DNA from: Chryseobacterium pennipullorum
GTDB lineage: Bacteria; Bacteroidota; Bacteroidia; Flavobacteriales; Weeksellaceae
DNA length: 64,000 nucleotides
Direction of reading: 5' to 3'
Assembly (NCBI RefSeq): GCF_003384725.1
Contig: NZ_QNVV01000013.1
Location: forward strand, 62,001 to 126,000
The notes below the pieces were generated by a model, which saw only the letters and a list, made by a program, of their open reading frames with translations, was not told the origin of the DNA and ran no database searches. The translations under genes and the position numbers were made by a program. The first letter of the stretch is position 1, and every line of letters starts with the position of its first letter. Below, piece after piece: positions 16,470-24,168 of this stretch.

Positions 16470-16823
16470 TTAGCTTACCCCAAAAAATTCCTGTAAAGCC
16501 TCTACGTTCTTCTTATCGTTCCCTACAAAAATCTCTTGATCTGTCAGGAAAACCGGTCTTTTCAAAAATGTATAATGATCCAGCAGCAATTCTTTGAAAT
16601 CTTTTTCTGTTAAAGACTTTACGTCCAACGCTCTTAACTTGATCTGAGTAGATTTTTTGCTGAAAAGCGCTTCGTATGATTTGGTTTTTTTATACATTTC
16701 CGCCAGCTCTTCTTTGGTAACCGGTTCTTTTTTGATCTCTCTAAGTTCCCAGCCTGTAAGGTTAAACTTTGCTAAAATCTTTCTGCAGGTATCGCATGTG
16801 TTCAGGTAAAATACTTTCTTCAT
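16470..16823 (-). CDS. ArsC/Spx-family thioredoxin-fold protein
   Basis: 117 residues with the arsenate-reductase-like fold: N-terminal strand then Cys10-Asp-Thr-Cys13, LREIKKEPVTKEEL, and the C-terminal KRPVFLTDQEIFVGND loop where family members place the cis-Pro motif (RPV). Members include arsenate reductases, YffB and Spx. The CxxC motif occurs in both Spx-like and some ArsC-like branches, so the substrate is unresolved. No other ars genes are near. A role in arsenate reduction is therefore not claimed. Confidence 0.85.
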   Translation of the reverse strand: MKKVFYLNTCDTCRKILAKFNLTGWELREIKKEPVTKEELAEMYKKTKSYEALFSKKSTQIKLRALDVKSLTEKDFKELLLDHYTFLKRPVFLTDQEIFVGNDKKNVEALQEFFGVS

Positions 16824-16940
16824 TATAATTTCTGTCTGTTTTTGTTAAAATTCTTTTTCATGACAATTTCGTCTTTCAAAAGTAGGATTTAATATAAAAC
16901 TTTGAAAATTATTAAATAACTTTATTCAAATTTTATAAAG

Positions 16941-17408
16941 ATGCAGAACAAGCCTATTACTTTTCAGTTTATTTCGGAACCTTCAGATGTGAATTACGGA
17001 GGAAATGTACACGGAGGAAGTGTTATGAAATGGATTGACCAGGCGGGTTATGCATGCGCCACAACATGGAGCGGAAATTACTCGGTAACGGTGTATGTAG
17101 GTGGAATCCGCTTTTATGAGCCCATTAAGATCGGAGAAGTGGTAAAGGTAGATGCCCAGGTGATCTATACAGGAACCTCAAGCATGCATATCTCCATTAA
17201 TGTTTTTTCAAGAAATCTGAAACAGCCTACTTTTGATAAAAAAACCCATTGTATTATTGTTTTTGTTGCGGTCGACGAGAACGGAAAAAAACTTCCGGTT
17301 CCCAAATGGACTCCGGAAACAGAAGAGGAAAAACAACAGGAAATGTATGCCAAACGGTTGATGGAACTCAGAACACAGATTGAAGATGAGATGAAGCCTT
17401 TTCTTTAG
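16941..17408 (+). CDS. Acyl-CoA thioesterase (hotdog fold, YciA/BFIT-like)
   Basis: 155 residues. The N-terminal segment NYGGNVHGGSVMKWIDQAG carries the Asn/His-Gly-Gly and Asp pattern of the hexameric acyl-CoA hydrolases, which place the catalytic Asp on the central hotdog helix. The strands VTVYVGGIRFYEPIKIGEVV and TSSMHISINVFSR complete the fold. A charged C-terminal tail (EEEKQQEMYAKRLMEL) follows. Probable function is hydrolysis of fatty acyl-CoA to free acid and CoA in the cytosol; chain-length preference cannot be told. Confidence 0.88.
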   Translation: MQNKPITFQFISEPSDVNYGGNVHGGSVMKWIDQAGYACATTWSGNYSVTVYVGGIRFYEPIKIGEVVKVDAQVIYTGTSSMHISINVFSRNLKQPTFDKKTHCIIVFVAVDENGKKLPVPKWTPETEEEKQQEMYAKRLMELRTQIEDEMKPFL

Positions 17409-17468
17409 GACATGATTTACGATGCGAGGTTTTAGACTAAAGTCAGGGTTTAAGGTAAGGTTGTGAGG

Positions 17469-17545
17469 AACCAATAGCGAAACAACCGGCAACGCTGAAT
17501 ACCAAGTATCCAGCAACTAAAAAAACCAGTAACAATAAAACCGCC
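17469..17545. repeat. Degenerate heptamer array (AACnnnn type)
   Basis: Between the thioesterase and the GLPGLI gene, units AACCGGC, AACGCTG, AATACCA, AGTATCC and AGCAACT follow at a 7-base step from 17484, with related AACCAAT and AACCAGT words around them. It resembles the array at 276-326. Confidence 0.5.
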
Positions 17546-17553
17546 CCAATTAT

Positions 17554-18393
17554 ATGAAAAGCATTTTTACCTCAATAACATTGCTTATTATGGCTTTAGT
17601 CCAGGCACAAACCCATCGGTTTATCTATGAGCTCCAATATAAAATAGACTCCGCAGAATCCGGACTGGAAAAACTTAATATGGTCCTCGACATCACTCCT
17701 AAAGAAGTAAAATTCTACGGACAAAATCTGGCCATTACAGATTCCCTGAACAAAAAGTTCGGGACAATTTCCTCGTATACAGATATGTCGGGGCAGGTCG
17801 TCAAAAGAAAAATCAATTCTTTTGATAACGAAAACTACATCAATATCAAACAAGGGTATTACTCATTTAGAACAACAGATAAACTCAACTGGACTATTTC
17901 TGATGAGACTAAAAAAACAGAGGGATACACCTTACAAAAAGCAACTACCCGATTTGGAGGAAGAAACTGGACCGCATGGTTCTGTAAAGATTTACCTTTT
18001 AATGAAGGACCATTTAAATTCCGCGGATTACCGGGCTTAATCTTTGAGATCTCTGACGCAAAGAAAAATTTCATTTATAACCTGATCAAAAGTCAGAAAA
18101 TCCCGGGCAATTTCTCTACAGCCGATTTTCTGGAAGCTAATTTTGGCAATAAAGCAGTACCAATCAATGAAAAGCAAAAACTAAAACTGCAGATGGAATT
18201 TTATAATGATCCGTTTGCTTTTGAAAGAAACAACTTCAGCAAAACAAATAATGACTTAAAAATTAATATCAACGGAAAGGAAATTCATACTGTGGACGAA
18301 TTGAATACCCAAACCGAAAGTATGCAGCAGGTCATCAGACGATACAACAACCCGGTAGAGCTTGATAAGGCTGTGCATTATCCCTTTTATTAA
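17554..18393 (+). CDS. GLPGLI family secreted protein
   Basis: 279 residues with a signal peptide (MKSIFTSITLLIMALVQAQ). The defining hexapeptide occurs in FRGLPGLIFEISD at about residues 152-164, preceded by the family's WTAWFCKDLPFNEGPFKF. The family (TIGR01200) is abundant in flavobacteria and has no established function. Members occur in paralogous groups and are often associated with cell-surface or peptidase genes; none is adjacent here. Followed by the first repeat locus. Confidence 0.9.
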   Translation: MKSIFTSITLLIMALVQAQTHRFIYELQYKIDSAESGLEKLNMVLDITPKEVKFYGQNLAITDSLNKKFGTISSYTDMSGQVVKRKINSFDNENYINIKQGYYSFRTTDKLNWTISDETKKTEGYTLQKATTRFGGRNWTAWFCKDLPFNEGPFKFRGLPGLIFEISDAKKNFIYNLIKSQKIPGNFSTADFLEANFGNKAVPINEKQKLKLQMEFYNDPFAFERNNFSKTNNDLKININGKEIHTVDELNTQTESMQQVIRRYNNPVELDKAVHYPFY

Positions 18394-18429
18394 AAACAGC
18401 TAGCACGAATAAGCACATTAATGACCACA

Positions 18430-18627
18430 GATCATTATTACATGAGCGGGATTATTTCTGTTCATGATTATTGTCCGGATACCTCTGATGTTTTTAAATG
18501 GTAAGGCGGGCTAAAGCCCACCTCTATTGATAGAGCCAAGCAAATGTTGAGATTTAACGATAAGTAAGGCGGACTAAAGCCCACCTCTATTGATGTAGCC
18601 AAGCAAATATTGAGATTTAATGGTAAG
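18430..18627. repeat. Palindromic repeat locus 1 (two core copies plus linker)
   Basis: Two copies of an approximately 65-bp core start at 18501 and 18564. Each core contains the inverted repeat GGGCTAAAGCCC (the second copy begins with ACTAAAGCCC), then CCACCTCTATTGAT, then GCCAAGCAAAT and TTGAGATTTAA. The first is preceded by the linker sequence (GGGATTATTTCTGT, then GATTATTGTCCGGAT) that recurs in the second locus at 21.3-22.0 kb. The locus runs directly into a heptamer array. Confidence 0.85.
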
Positions 18628-18697
18628 ATCTTTTATCTTTTATCTTTTATCTTTTATCTTTTATCTTTTATCTTTTATCTTTTATCTTTTATCTTTT
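18628..18697. repeat. Perfect heptamer array (ATCTTTT) x10
   Basis: Ten uninterrupted copies of ATCTTTT. The array ends six bases before the TATATTTG box that precedes the fluoride riboswitch, so it covers the place where a -33 element and upstream contacts would lie. Confidence 0.95.
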
Positions 18698-18703
18698 AAT
18701 TAA

Positions 18704-18711
18704 TATATTTG
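18704..18711 (+). promoter_or_regulatory. -7 box (TATATTTG) of the fluoride riboswitch/CLC transcript
   Basis: Exact TAnnTTTG match. A start about seven bases downstream would fall at the first bases of the riboswitch, which supports it as a true promoter. Confidence 0.6.
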
Positions 18712-18718
18712 CAACATA

Positions 18719-18804
18719 AAAGGAAATGGTGTTCTTCCTTACCCAACCGCTTTCAAAAGCTGATGACGCCTGATTAAGAGATTATTAATAAATAACTAAT
18801 CAGG
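18719..18804 (+). promoter_or_regulatory. Fluoride riboswitch (crcB RNA motif) with adjoining expression-platform hairpin
   Basis: The aptamer matches the crcB consensus in order. A closing stem AGGAA/TTCCT (18721-18725 with 18735-18739) encloses ATGGTGTTC. It is followed by AACCGC, a GCTTT/AAAGC hairpin (18749-18760), then the hallmark GCTGATGACGCC (18759-18770). Directly after, CCTGATTA (18769-18776) pairs with TAATCAGG (18797-18804), six bases before the CLC start codon. The aptamer's 3' edge overlaps the 5' arm of that hairpin, so fluoride binding could free the start region. The aptamer identification rests on recalled consensus; the switching model is inference. Confidence 0.85.
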
Positions 18805-18810
18805 ATTATT

Positions 18811-20118
18811 ATGTCAAAACATCAGCGAACAATTAGTAAAACAGCGATTTTTTACACTCATTTTTTCTTCAGAAAATTTCCTGCGTTGCCGTATATTTTA
18901 AAATGGTTATTCATCAGTATCATTATTGGCGGATTGGCAGGAACAGCTTCAGCCGGTTTTTTACAATCCCTGGAATGGGCTACCCAGTTCAGAGAAACGC
19001 ACCTCTGGCTTATTGCGCTTCTTCCCGTTGGCGGCTTCCTGATCGGGATTTTGTATTATCACTGGGGAAAAGATGTGGAGGCTGGCAATAATCTTTTGAT
19101 CGGCAACATTCTGGATCCCAAAGAAATTATTCCGTTCAAAATGGCGCCTTTTGTGTATATAGGAACAATTGTGACCCATTTTTTCGGTGGTTCTGCCGGC
19201 CGCGAGGGGACAGCCCTTCAGATGGCCGGTGCGATGGTGGATCAGCTTAGCCGTCCCTTTAAGCTCGATCAAAAGGAAAGAAAAATACTTTTGATCGCAT
19301 CTATTGCAGCCGGATTTGGGTCTGTTTTCGGAACGCCCCTGGCAGGAGCTGTTTTCGGTCTTGAAGTTTTCCTGATTGGAAGAATCCGTTACAATGCCCT
19401 GTTCCCTGCTTTTGCTTCTGCTATTCTGGCAGACTGGGTCACCAGGCTCTGGAATGTAAGACATACCCATTATCATATTGATCTGATTCCTCCAACGGAT
19501 TTTTTACCCATCTTATATAGTGTTTTAGCAGGGGTTATCTTTGGGCTTTGCGCGGCCACATTCAGCCGGCTTATCCATTGGGCAGGTTCTTTCTTCAAAT
19601 CAAAAATCAAGTATCCGCCCCTTCGGCCTGTGGCAGGAGGAATTATACTTGCACTGGCAGTTTTTGCAATGGGTACAACCAGATATATTGGTCTCGGAGT
19701 TCCTGTCATTGTAGAATCTTTTGAAAAGCAGCTTCCATTACATGATTTTGTTTTGAAAATGATTTTTACAATTGTTACGCTTTCAGCAGGTTTTAAAGGT
19801 GGAGAAGTTACTCCCCTGTTCTTTATCGGAGCAACGTTAGGCAGCGCATTATCCATTTTCATTCCATTACCATTCGGATTACTAGCAGGAATGGGATTTG
19901 TTGCTGTATTTGCCGGCGCAACCAATACTCCTTTGGCCTGTATGCTGATGGGAATCGAACTTTTTGGGGCAGAGTGCGGAGTATATATAGCGATTGCCTG
20001 TGTGGTATCTTATCTTTTCTCAGGGCACAACAGCATTTATACGGGACAACATATCGGCGAAGCTAAAAATAGAAGATACGAGAATCAGCAGAATAAGAGT
20101 ATTTCGGATTTTTTATAG
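18811..20118 (+). CDS. CLC-family antiporter, probable CLC-F fluoride/proton exchanger
   Basis: 435 residues with the CLC fold: GSAGREG at 128-134 (gating Glu132), FGTPLAGAVFGLE at 173-185 and C-terminal transmembrane repeats. The Cl-type motif GxFxP is replaced by GGEVTP (330-335). Compared, from memory, with the Enterococcus CLC-F (Glu118, Val319, Thr320, Tyr396), the residues here at a constant offset of +14 are Glu132, Val333, Thr334 and Tyr410, all identical; position 93 (Met79 there) is Asn in AGNNLL. It is preceded by a fluoride riboswitch, which independently supports fluoride export. Membrane protein; no CBS domains. An ordinary chloride transporter is the alternative, but it is less likely. 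Confidence 0.88.
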   Translation: MSKHQRTISKTAIFYTHFFFRKFPALPYILKWLFISIIIGGLAGTASAGFLQSLEWATQFRETHLWLIALLPVGGFLIGILYYHWGKDVEAGNNLLIGNILDPKEIIPFKMAPFVYIGTIVTHFFGGSAGREGTALQMAGAMVDQLSRPFKLDQKERKILLIASIAAGFGSVFGTPLAGAVFGLEVFLIGRIRYNALFPAFASAILADWVTRLWNVRHTHYHIDLIPPTDFLPILYSVLAGVIFGLCAATFSRLIHWAGSFFKSKIKYPPLRPVAGGIILALAVFAMGTTRYIGLGVPVIVESFEKQLPLHDFVLKMIFTIVTLSAGFKGGEVTPLFFIGATLGSALSIFIPLPFGLLAGMGFVAVFAGATNTPLACMLMGIELFGAECGVYIAIACVVSYLFSGHNSIYTGQHIGEAKNRRYENQQNKSISDFL

Positions 20119-20124
20119 GTTTTT

Positions 20125-20222
20125 GTTGGTAGTTGGTGGTTGGTGGTTGCTAGTTGTTGGTGGTGCTAGTTGCTGGTTGTTTTTGGTTCCTGGTTGTTTT
20201 TGTTGGTCGTTACTGGTTACCT
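20125..20222. repeat. Degenerate heptamer array (GTTnnnn type)
   Basis: GTTGGTA (20125), GTTGGTG (20132, 20139), GTTGCTA (20146), GTTGTTG (20153), then after a 9-base unit GTTGCTG (20169), GTTGTTT (20176), GTTCCTG (20186), GTTGTTT (20193), GTTGGTC (20202), GTTACTG (20209), GTTACCT (20216). The period is seven with two or three slips. Its complement is the AACnnnn type seen at 276-326. Confidence 0.8.
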
Positions 20223-20329
20223 ACAACGTTAAACTTTAAGTCCTAATCCACAAAATCCGCTTCACATCTCCCACAAGCTCTCAAACACCCCCTTCTCCCT
20301 TTCCATCTAAAATTCGTAATTTTACTCCC

Positions 20330-21205
20330 ATGTTTGACTATAGATTAAAAGTTTTCCATACGGTAGCTTCCAGATTGAGTTTTACCAAAGCTTCAGAAGA
20401 ACTTCATATTTCACAGCCGGCTGTCACCAAGCATATCAAGGAAATAGAAACACAGCTGAGCACAAAGCTGTTTGACCGTAAGGGAACTTCTATCCAACTT
20501 ACCCAAAGCGGCAAAATCCTTTATGAATACGCAGAAAAAATCAGAACCCTCTCCCGCGACCTTGAGTTCGAGATCAGTCAGATCAACCTGCAACATAGAG
20601 GAAAACTGATTATAGGAGCAAGCACTACTGTCGCACAGTATATTTTACCTGAAATCCTGGCCAAATTCAATGCTTACTACAAAGACATCAAGATTGAATT
20701 GCTCACAGGAAATACGGAAGCTATTTCCACTCTTTTAAAAAAAGAAAAAATTGACCTCGGGATTATTGAGGGCGAATCTCAGTCTTCTTATTTTGATTAT
20801 AAAAAATTCAAAGCGGATGAGATTGTTCTGGCAGCAAAAGCCGATCATCTTTTAGCCTATAAAACATTACACATCAAAGATCTGTATGACATCAACCTGA
20901 TCTTCCGGGAACAGGGTTCGGGAACACAGGAATTTATACAGAACCGGCTAAGGGAAAAAGGAGTTGACACCAACGAGCTGCACACAGGCATCCAGTTGGG
21001 AAGCAGTGAAAGCATTAAAAACTACCTTCTTCACTCAGACAGCATGGCATTCTTGTCTGTCAGCACCATCCTCAACGAATTGAAAAACAACACCCTGACT
21101 ATCATAGACATCAAAAACTTCAGCATTGAAAGAGATTTTCATTTTATCCTTCCTAAGGGAGATCAGTCTGAACTGATTAAGCTTTTTTTGAGGTTTGCCG
21201 AATAA
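20330..21205 (+). CDS. LysR-family transcriptional regulator
   Basis: 291 residues. The N-terminal winged helix-turn-helix (about 1-60) reads FDYRLKVFHTVASRLSFTKA, then SEELHISQPAVTKHIKEIE, the standard LysR DNA-binding motif. The remainder is a two-lobe periplasmic-binding-like effector domain with GASTTVAQYILPEIL and GSGTQEFIQNRL, the latter like the CysB/CysL/YeiE group. The next gene is a YeiH-type exporter, and YeiE-YeiH pairs are common, so it may regulate that gene. A 1-kb repeat region separates them here. Effector unknown. Confidence 0.92.
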   Translation: MFDYRLKVFHTVASRLSFTKASEELHISQPAVTKHIKEIETQLSTKLFDRKGTSIQLTQSGKILYEYAEKIRTLSRDLEFEISQINLQHRGKLIIGASTTVAQYILPEILAKFNAYYKDIKIELLTGNTEAISTLLKKEKIDLGIIEGESQSSYFDYKKFKADEIVLAAKADHLLAYKTLHIKDLYDINLIFREQGSGTQEFIQNRLREKGVDTNELHTGIQLGSSESIKNYLLHSDSMAFLSVSTILNELKNNTLTIIDIKNFSIERDFHFILPKGDQSELIKLFLRFAE

Positions 21206-21319
21206 TCTCCCGATGATATAAATCTATTAACTATAGAAAAATCCTATTATTTTTAGCATTGTTATTAAAAATATCCAAAGCTTTTAAGTTTTGGCTAAAG
21301 CCGATGGATTTATTTTTAT

Positions 21320-22030
21320 GGTAAGGCGGGCTAAAGCCCACCTCTATTGATGAGCCAAGCAAATATTGAGATTTAACGATAAGATCATTACTATATGATC
21401 GGGATTATTTCTGTCATGATTATTGTACGGATATTCTGTTTTGCAAGAATTTTTCATTGTTAATGACGGGATATCTCTATGGTAAGGCGGGCTAAAGCCC
21501 ACCTCTATTGATTGAGCCAAGCAAATATTGAGATTTAATGATAAGATCATTTTTACATGGTCGGGATTATTTCTGTCACGATTATTGTACGGATATTCTG
21601 TTTTGCAAGAATTTTTCATTGTTAATGACGGGATATCTCTATGGTAAGGCGGGCTAAAGCCCACCTCTATTGATTGAGCCAAGCAAATATTGAGATTTAA
21701 TGATAAGATCATTTTTACATGGTCGGGATTATTTCTGTCACGATTATTGTACGGATATTCTGTTTTGCAAGAGTTTTTCATTGTTAATGACGGGATATCT
21801 CTTTGGTAAGGCGGGCTAAAGCCCACCTCTATTGATAGAGCCAAGCAAATATTGAGATGTAATCGTAAGATCATTACTACATGATCGGGATTACTTCTGT
21901 CATGATTATTGTCCGGATATTCTGTTTTGCCAGAGTTTTTCGGTGTTAATGCCAGGAAATCTCTATGGTAAGGCGGGCTAAAGCCCACCTCTATTGATGG
22001 GCCAAGCAAATATTGAGATTTAACGATAAG
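21320..22030. repeat. Five-copy 161-162-bp tandem repeat, locus 2
   Basis: Cores starting GGTAAGGCGGGCTAAAGCCC begin at 21320, 21481, 21643, 21805 and 21967 (steps of 161, 162, 162 and 162). Each core has the GGGCTAAAGCCC inverted repeat, CACCTCTATTGAT, GCCAAGCAAATATTGAGAT and TAAGATC. Linkers of about 95 bases carry GGGATTA(T/C)TTCTGTCA, GATATTCTGTTTTGC and GTTAATG. The last core leads straight into ATCTTTT heptamers exactly as in locus 1. Divergence between copies is low, suggesting recent amplification or homogenisation. A long minus-strand frame across it arises because the period is a multiple of three. Confidence 0.92.
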
Positions 22031-22128
22031 ATCTTTTATCTTTTATCTTTTATCTTTTATCTTTTATCTTTTATCTTTTATCTTTTATCTTTTATCTTTT
22101 ATCTTTTATCTTTTATCTTTTATCTTTT
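22031..22128. repeat. Perfect heptamer array (ATCTTTT) x14
   Basis: Fourteen uninterrupted ATCTTTT copies, followed by a decayed ACCTCTT unit. Same unit and same junction with the palindromic core as the 10-copy array at 18628, located upstream of the YeiH-type gene. Confidence 0.95.
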
Positions 22129-22231
22129 ACCTCTTATAATTATAACTTCTAGTTATCCAACATAACAAAATACGATTTACTTTGTAATACTATTTTCCGG
22201 AATTTTGATGCAGATTTTAAACATTCGCATT

Positions 22232-23167
22232 ATGAAAGATTTCATTCAAAATGAAATGATACGGAAAACAGTTTTTATAATCCTGGCTGTTTTGTGTCTT
22301 AGTCCGCTGATCTCTTCTCCCATAGCTCTTGCTTTAGGTTTAGGACTTGCTGTTTTTGTTGGAAACCCATTTGAAAAGAACCTTCATCGATATATTCACC
22401 TTCTGCTGCAGATTTCCATTGTTGGATTAGGGTTTGGATTAAAGCTTGACGAAGCCCTCCAAGCCGGAAAAACCGGACTGATGTTAACGGTGGTCAGTAT
22501 TATAACGGTAATGGGCCTTGGATATATCCTTGGAAAGGTTTTTAAACTTGAAAGACCTTTATCTTATCTTCTTTCTGCGGGTACTGCTATTTGTGGCGGA
22601 AGTGCAATTGCAGCCGTTTCCCCTATCATCAAACCCGATACCAAACAAATCTCGCTTGCCCTGGCTATTGTTTTTACCTTGAATTCTGTTGCCTTATTTA
22701 TTTATCCGGCTATCGGACATATGCTGAATCTTTCACAAGAGCAGTTTGGCTTATGGTGTGCTGTGGGAATCCATGATACAAGTTCTGTTGTAGGAGCAGC
22801 CGGCAAATACGGAAATGATGCTTTAAAAGTAGCTACGACGGTGAAACTGGCGCGTGCGCTGTGGATCATTCCGGTGTCACTGATTACTATGTTTATTTTT
22901 AAAAGTAAAGATTCCAGGATTAAGATTCCCTGGTTTATCGGATACTTTATTCTGGCTATTCTTCTAAATACGTATTTTCCCCTGGCGGAAAAGTTAAGTT
23001 CTTCACTCACTGTTTTGGCAAAATCGGGCCTGAATCTTACGCTGTTTTTCATTGGTTCTACCCTGTCTCTTCAAACTCTGAAGACCATTGGCATAAAGCC
23101 TCTGTTTACTGCTGTATTGCTATGGGTTACGATCAGTGTCGGCAGTCTTCTCTACATCATCCGTTAA
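22232..23167 (+). CDS. YeiH/UPF0324 family putative sulfate exporter
   Basis: The 311-residue form from ATG 22232 (MKDFIQNEMIRKT) is preferred; in-frame ATG 22208 and TTG 22205 would add a short unconserved stretch. About ten hydrophobic helices. Conserved family segments are VGLGFGLKLDEALQAG, the re-entrant-like SAGTAICGGSAIAAVSPIIK, and WCAVGIHDTSSVVGAAGKYG, followed by ATTVKLARALWIIPVS. Members are annotated as putative sulfate exporters; transport direction and substrate are not experimentally secure. The LysR gene upstream may control it. Confidence 0.9.
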   Translation: MKDFIQNEMIRKTVFIILAVLCLSPLISSPIALALGLGLAVFVGNPFEKNLHRYIHLLLQISIVGLGFGLKLDEALQAGKTGLMLTVVSIITVMGLGYILGKVFKLERPLSYLLSAGTAICGGSAIAAVSPIIKPDTKQISLALAIVFTLNSVALFIYPAIGHMLNLSQEQFGLWCAVGIHDTSSVVGAAGKYGNDALKVATTVKLARALWIIPVSLITMFIFKSKDSRIKIPWFIGYFILAILLNTYFPLAEKLSSSLTVLAKSGLNLTLFFIGSTLSLQTLKTIGIKPLFTAVLLWVTISVGSLLYIIR

Positions 23168-23172
23168 AAAAC

Positions 23173-23210
23173 GGCAGAACCCTTTCTAAATAAAAAAAGG
23201 GTTCTGCCTA
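23173..23210. terminator. Terminator between the YeiH-type gene and the peptide gene
   Basis: GGCAGAACCCT pairs with AGGGTTCTGCC. A T run follows on the minus strand, so it best ends the 23249-23437 peptide transcript and may serve both convergent genes. Confidence 0.8.
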
Positions 23211-23248
23211 TTAAATGTGGAAATGTTTATTCGTGTGGAAATAGGGCT

Positions 23249-23437
23249 TTATACAGCCGATTGGTCACAAGTGTACACCTGAGGGCACCCGATATACTGA
23301 ACGCAGTACCAAGGTCCGGTTACAGAACCTGAACAGCTGCATCCGCATAGAGATAAATCCGGATTGCCGCTTACTCCGCCGGCAATATTCTTAAGTTCTT
23401 CTTTTTTTAGCTTTTTAGCATTTTTAATAATGTTCAT
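23249..23437 (-). CDS. Bacteriocin-like GG-leader peptide, copy 1 of a paralogous pair
   Basis: 62 residues. The leader MNIIKNAKKLKKEELKNIAGG has the double-glycine pattern (Leu-Lys-x-Glu-Glu-Leu-x-x-Ile-x-Gly-Gly). The core starts VSGNPDLSLCGCSCSG and holds six cysteines (CGCSC, YC, GC, TC). It shares the spaced pattern DLSxCGCSCxGxVTGPxYC, then Tyr, Cys, QV and TC, with the gene at 23939-24124. The nearest transporter is an MFS protein, not a C39 exporter, and no radical-SAM or cyclase gene is adjacent. The role as antimicrobial or signal is inference. Confidence 0.8.
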   Translation of the reverse strand: MNIIKNAKKLKKEELKNIAGGVSGNPDLSLCGCSCSGSVTGPWYCVQYIGCPQVYTCDQSAV

Positions 23438-23479
23438 TTGATTTGGTTTTGATTAAACAATATAGTTTTAGTTACTTTT

Positions 23480-23509
23480 CAAAGTTAAACAAATATTAAC
23501 TATTCGCAA
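23480..23509 (-). promoter_or_regulatory. Promoter of the 23249-23437 peptide gene
   Basis: On the minus strand TTG (23509-23507), 19 bases, then TAACTTTG (23487-23480): both elements of the flavobacterial promoter with good spacing, about 42 bases before the start codon. Confidence 0.55.
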
Positions 23510-23886
23510 CATAATTTATTATAAAGTTTAATAATATATTGATTACAACCCTATTAATCGAAAAAAGCAATGAAATTATTAATCGCAATTTATTAAACAA
23601 ATAGAAATAATGCATGAAGCTTGTCTCTGTTTTACCAGTCGTTTGATGTCATCCGTTGCTGCGAGGCGGAAGAAATTAAGTGAGCCTGAAGCTGGAAGAA
23701 GAGGCTGGAAGTTTTCTAACTACATTACTGAAAATACTATTTCTTAACCCGATTAATTGTCTTAAAAAACCGATACAATATATTTATTATTTGTAAAACC
23801 TCAAGAAATCCTGCATCATTACCTATGGCCTCTCTTAGCTATTTTCTTCTACCCATTATTTCCTTCTTCATCTTCACTTCCATACT
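23510..23886. other. Gap between the two peptide genes
   Basis: No gene recognised. A short heptamer run GAAGCTG, GAAGAAG, AGGCTGG lies at 23688-23708. The rest is AT-rich and unstructured apart from that. Confidence 0.5.
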
Positions 23887-23921
23887 AAAAAAGCCTTCTG
23901 GTTTCCCGAAAGGCTTATTGT
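23887..23921 (-). terminator. Terminator after the 23939-24124 peptide gene
   Basis: On the minus strand AAGCCTT pairs with AAGGCTT (loop about 14 bases) followed by TTTTTT; it lies 18 bases beyond the stop codon. Confidence 0.75.
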
Positions 23922-23938
23922 AATGAGGATATTTCCAC

Positions 23939-24124
23939 TTAACAGGTGATTACCTGAAGGCATTTTTTATATTTCCCACAGTATGCCGGGCCAGTTACTG
24001 CTCCCGTGCAGCTGCAGCCACATTGTGAGAGATCAGGGGTTACCGGTCCTCCTACACCTCCTGTGATATCCCTAAGGTCATTTCTTTCAAGCTTTTTAGC
24101 ATTTTTAAAAATTTTCTGTGACAT
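23939..24124 (-). CDS. Bacteriocin-like GG-leader peptide, copy 2 of a paralogous pair
   Basis: 61 residues. Leader MSQKIFKNAKKLERNDLRD continues into ITGG, again a double-glycine leader; the KNAKKL stretch is identical to copy 1. The core VGGPVTPDLSQCGCSCTG carries six cysteines in the same spacing as copy 1 and ends in CLQVITC. Each copy has its own promoter-like box and terminator, so they are separately expressed. A second GG directly after the first (GGVGG) makes the cleavage point slightly ambiguous. Confidence 0.8.
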   Translation of the reverse strand: MSQKIFKNAKKLERNDLRDITGGVGGPVTPDLSQCGCSCTGAVTGPAYCGKYKKCLQVITC

Positions 24125-24168
24125 GATGATTTGATTTTTAATTAGACAATTATGATTAGGTTTAGTTT

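Noticed and set aside
21344..22009. Minus-strand frame of 221 codons across the 162-bp repeats
   Set aside because: It exists only because the repeat period is a multiple of three; it has a 54-residue internal repetition, no start context, and lies fully in the non-coding repeat locus.
21320..22030. CRISPR array
   Set aside because: The units are too long (core 65, linker 95 bases) and the linkers are near-identical between copies instead of unique spacers; no cas genes are present.
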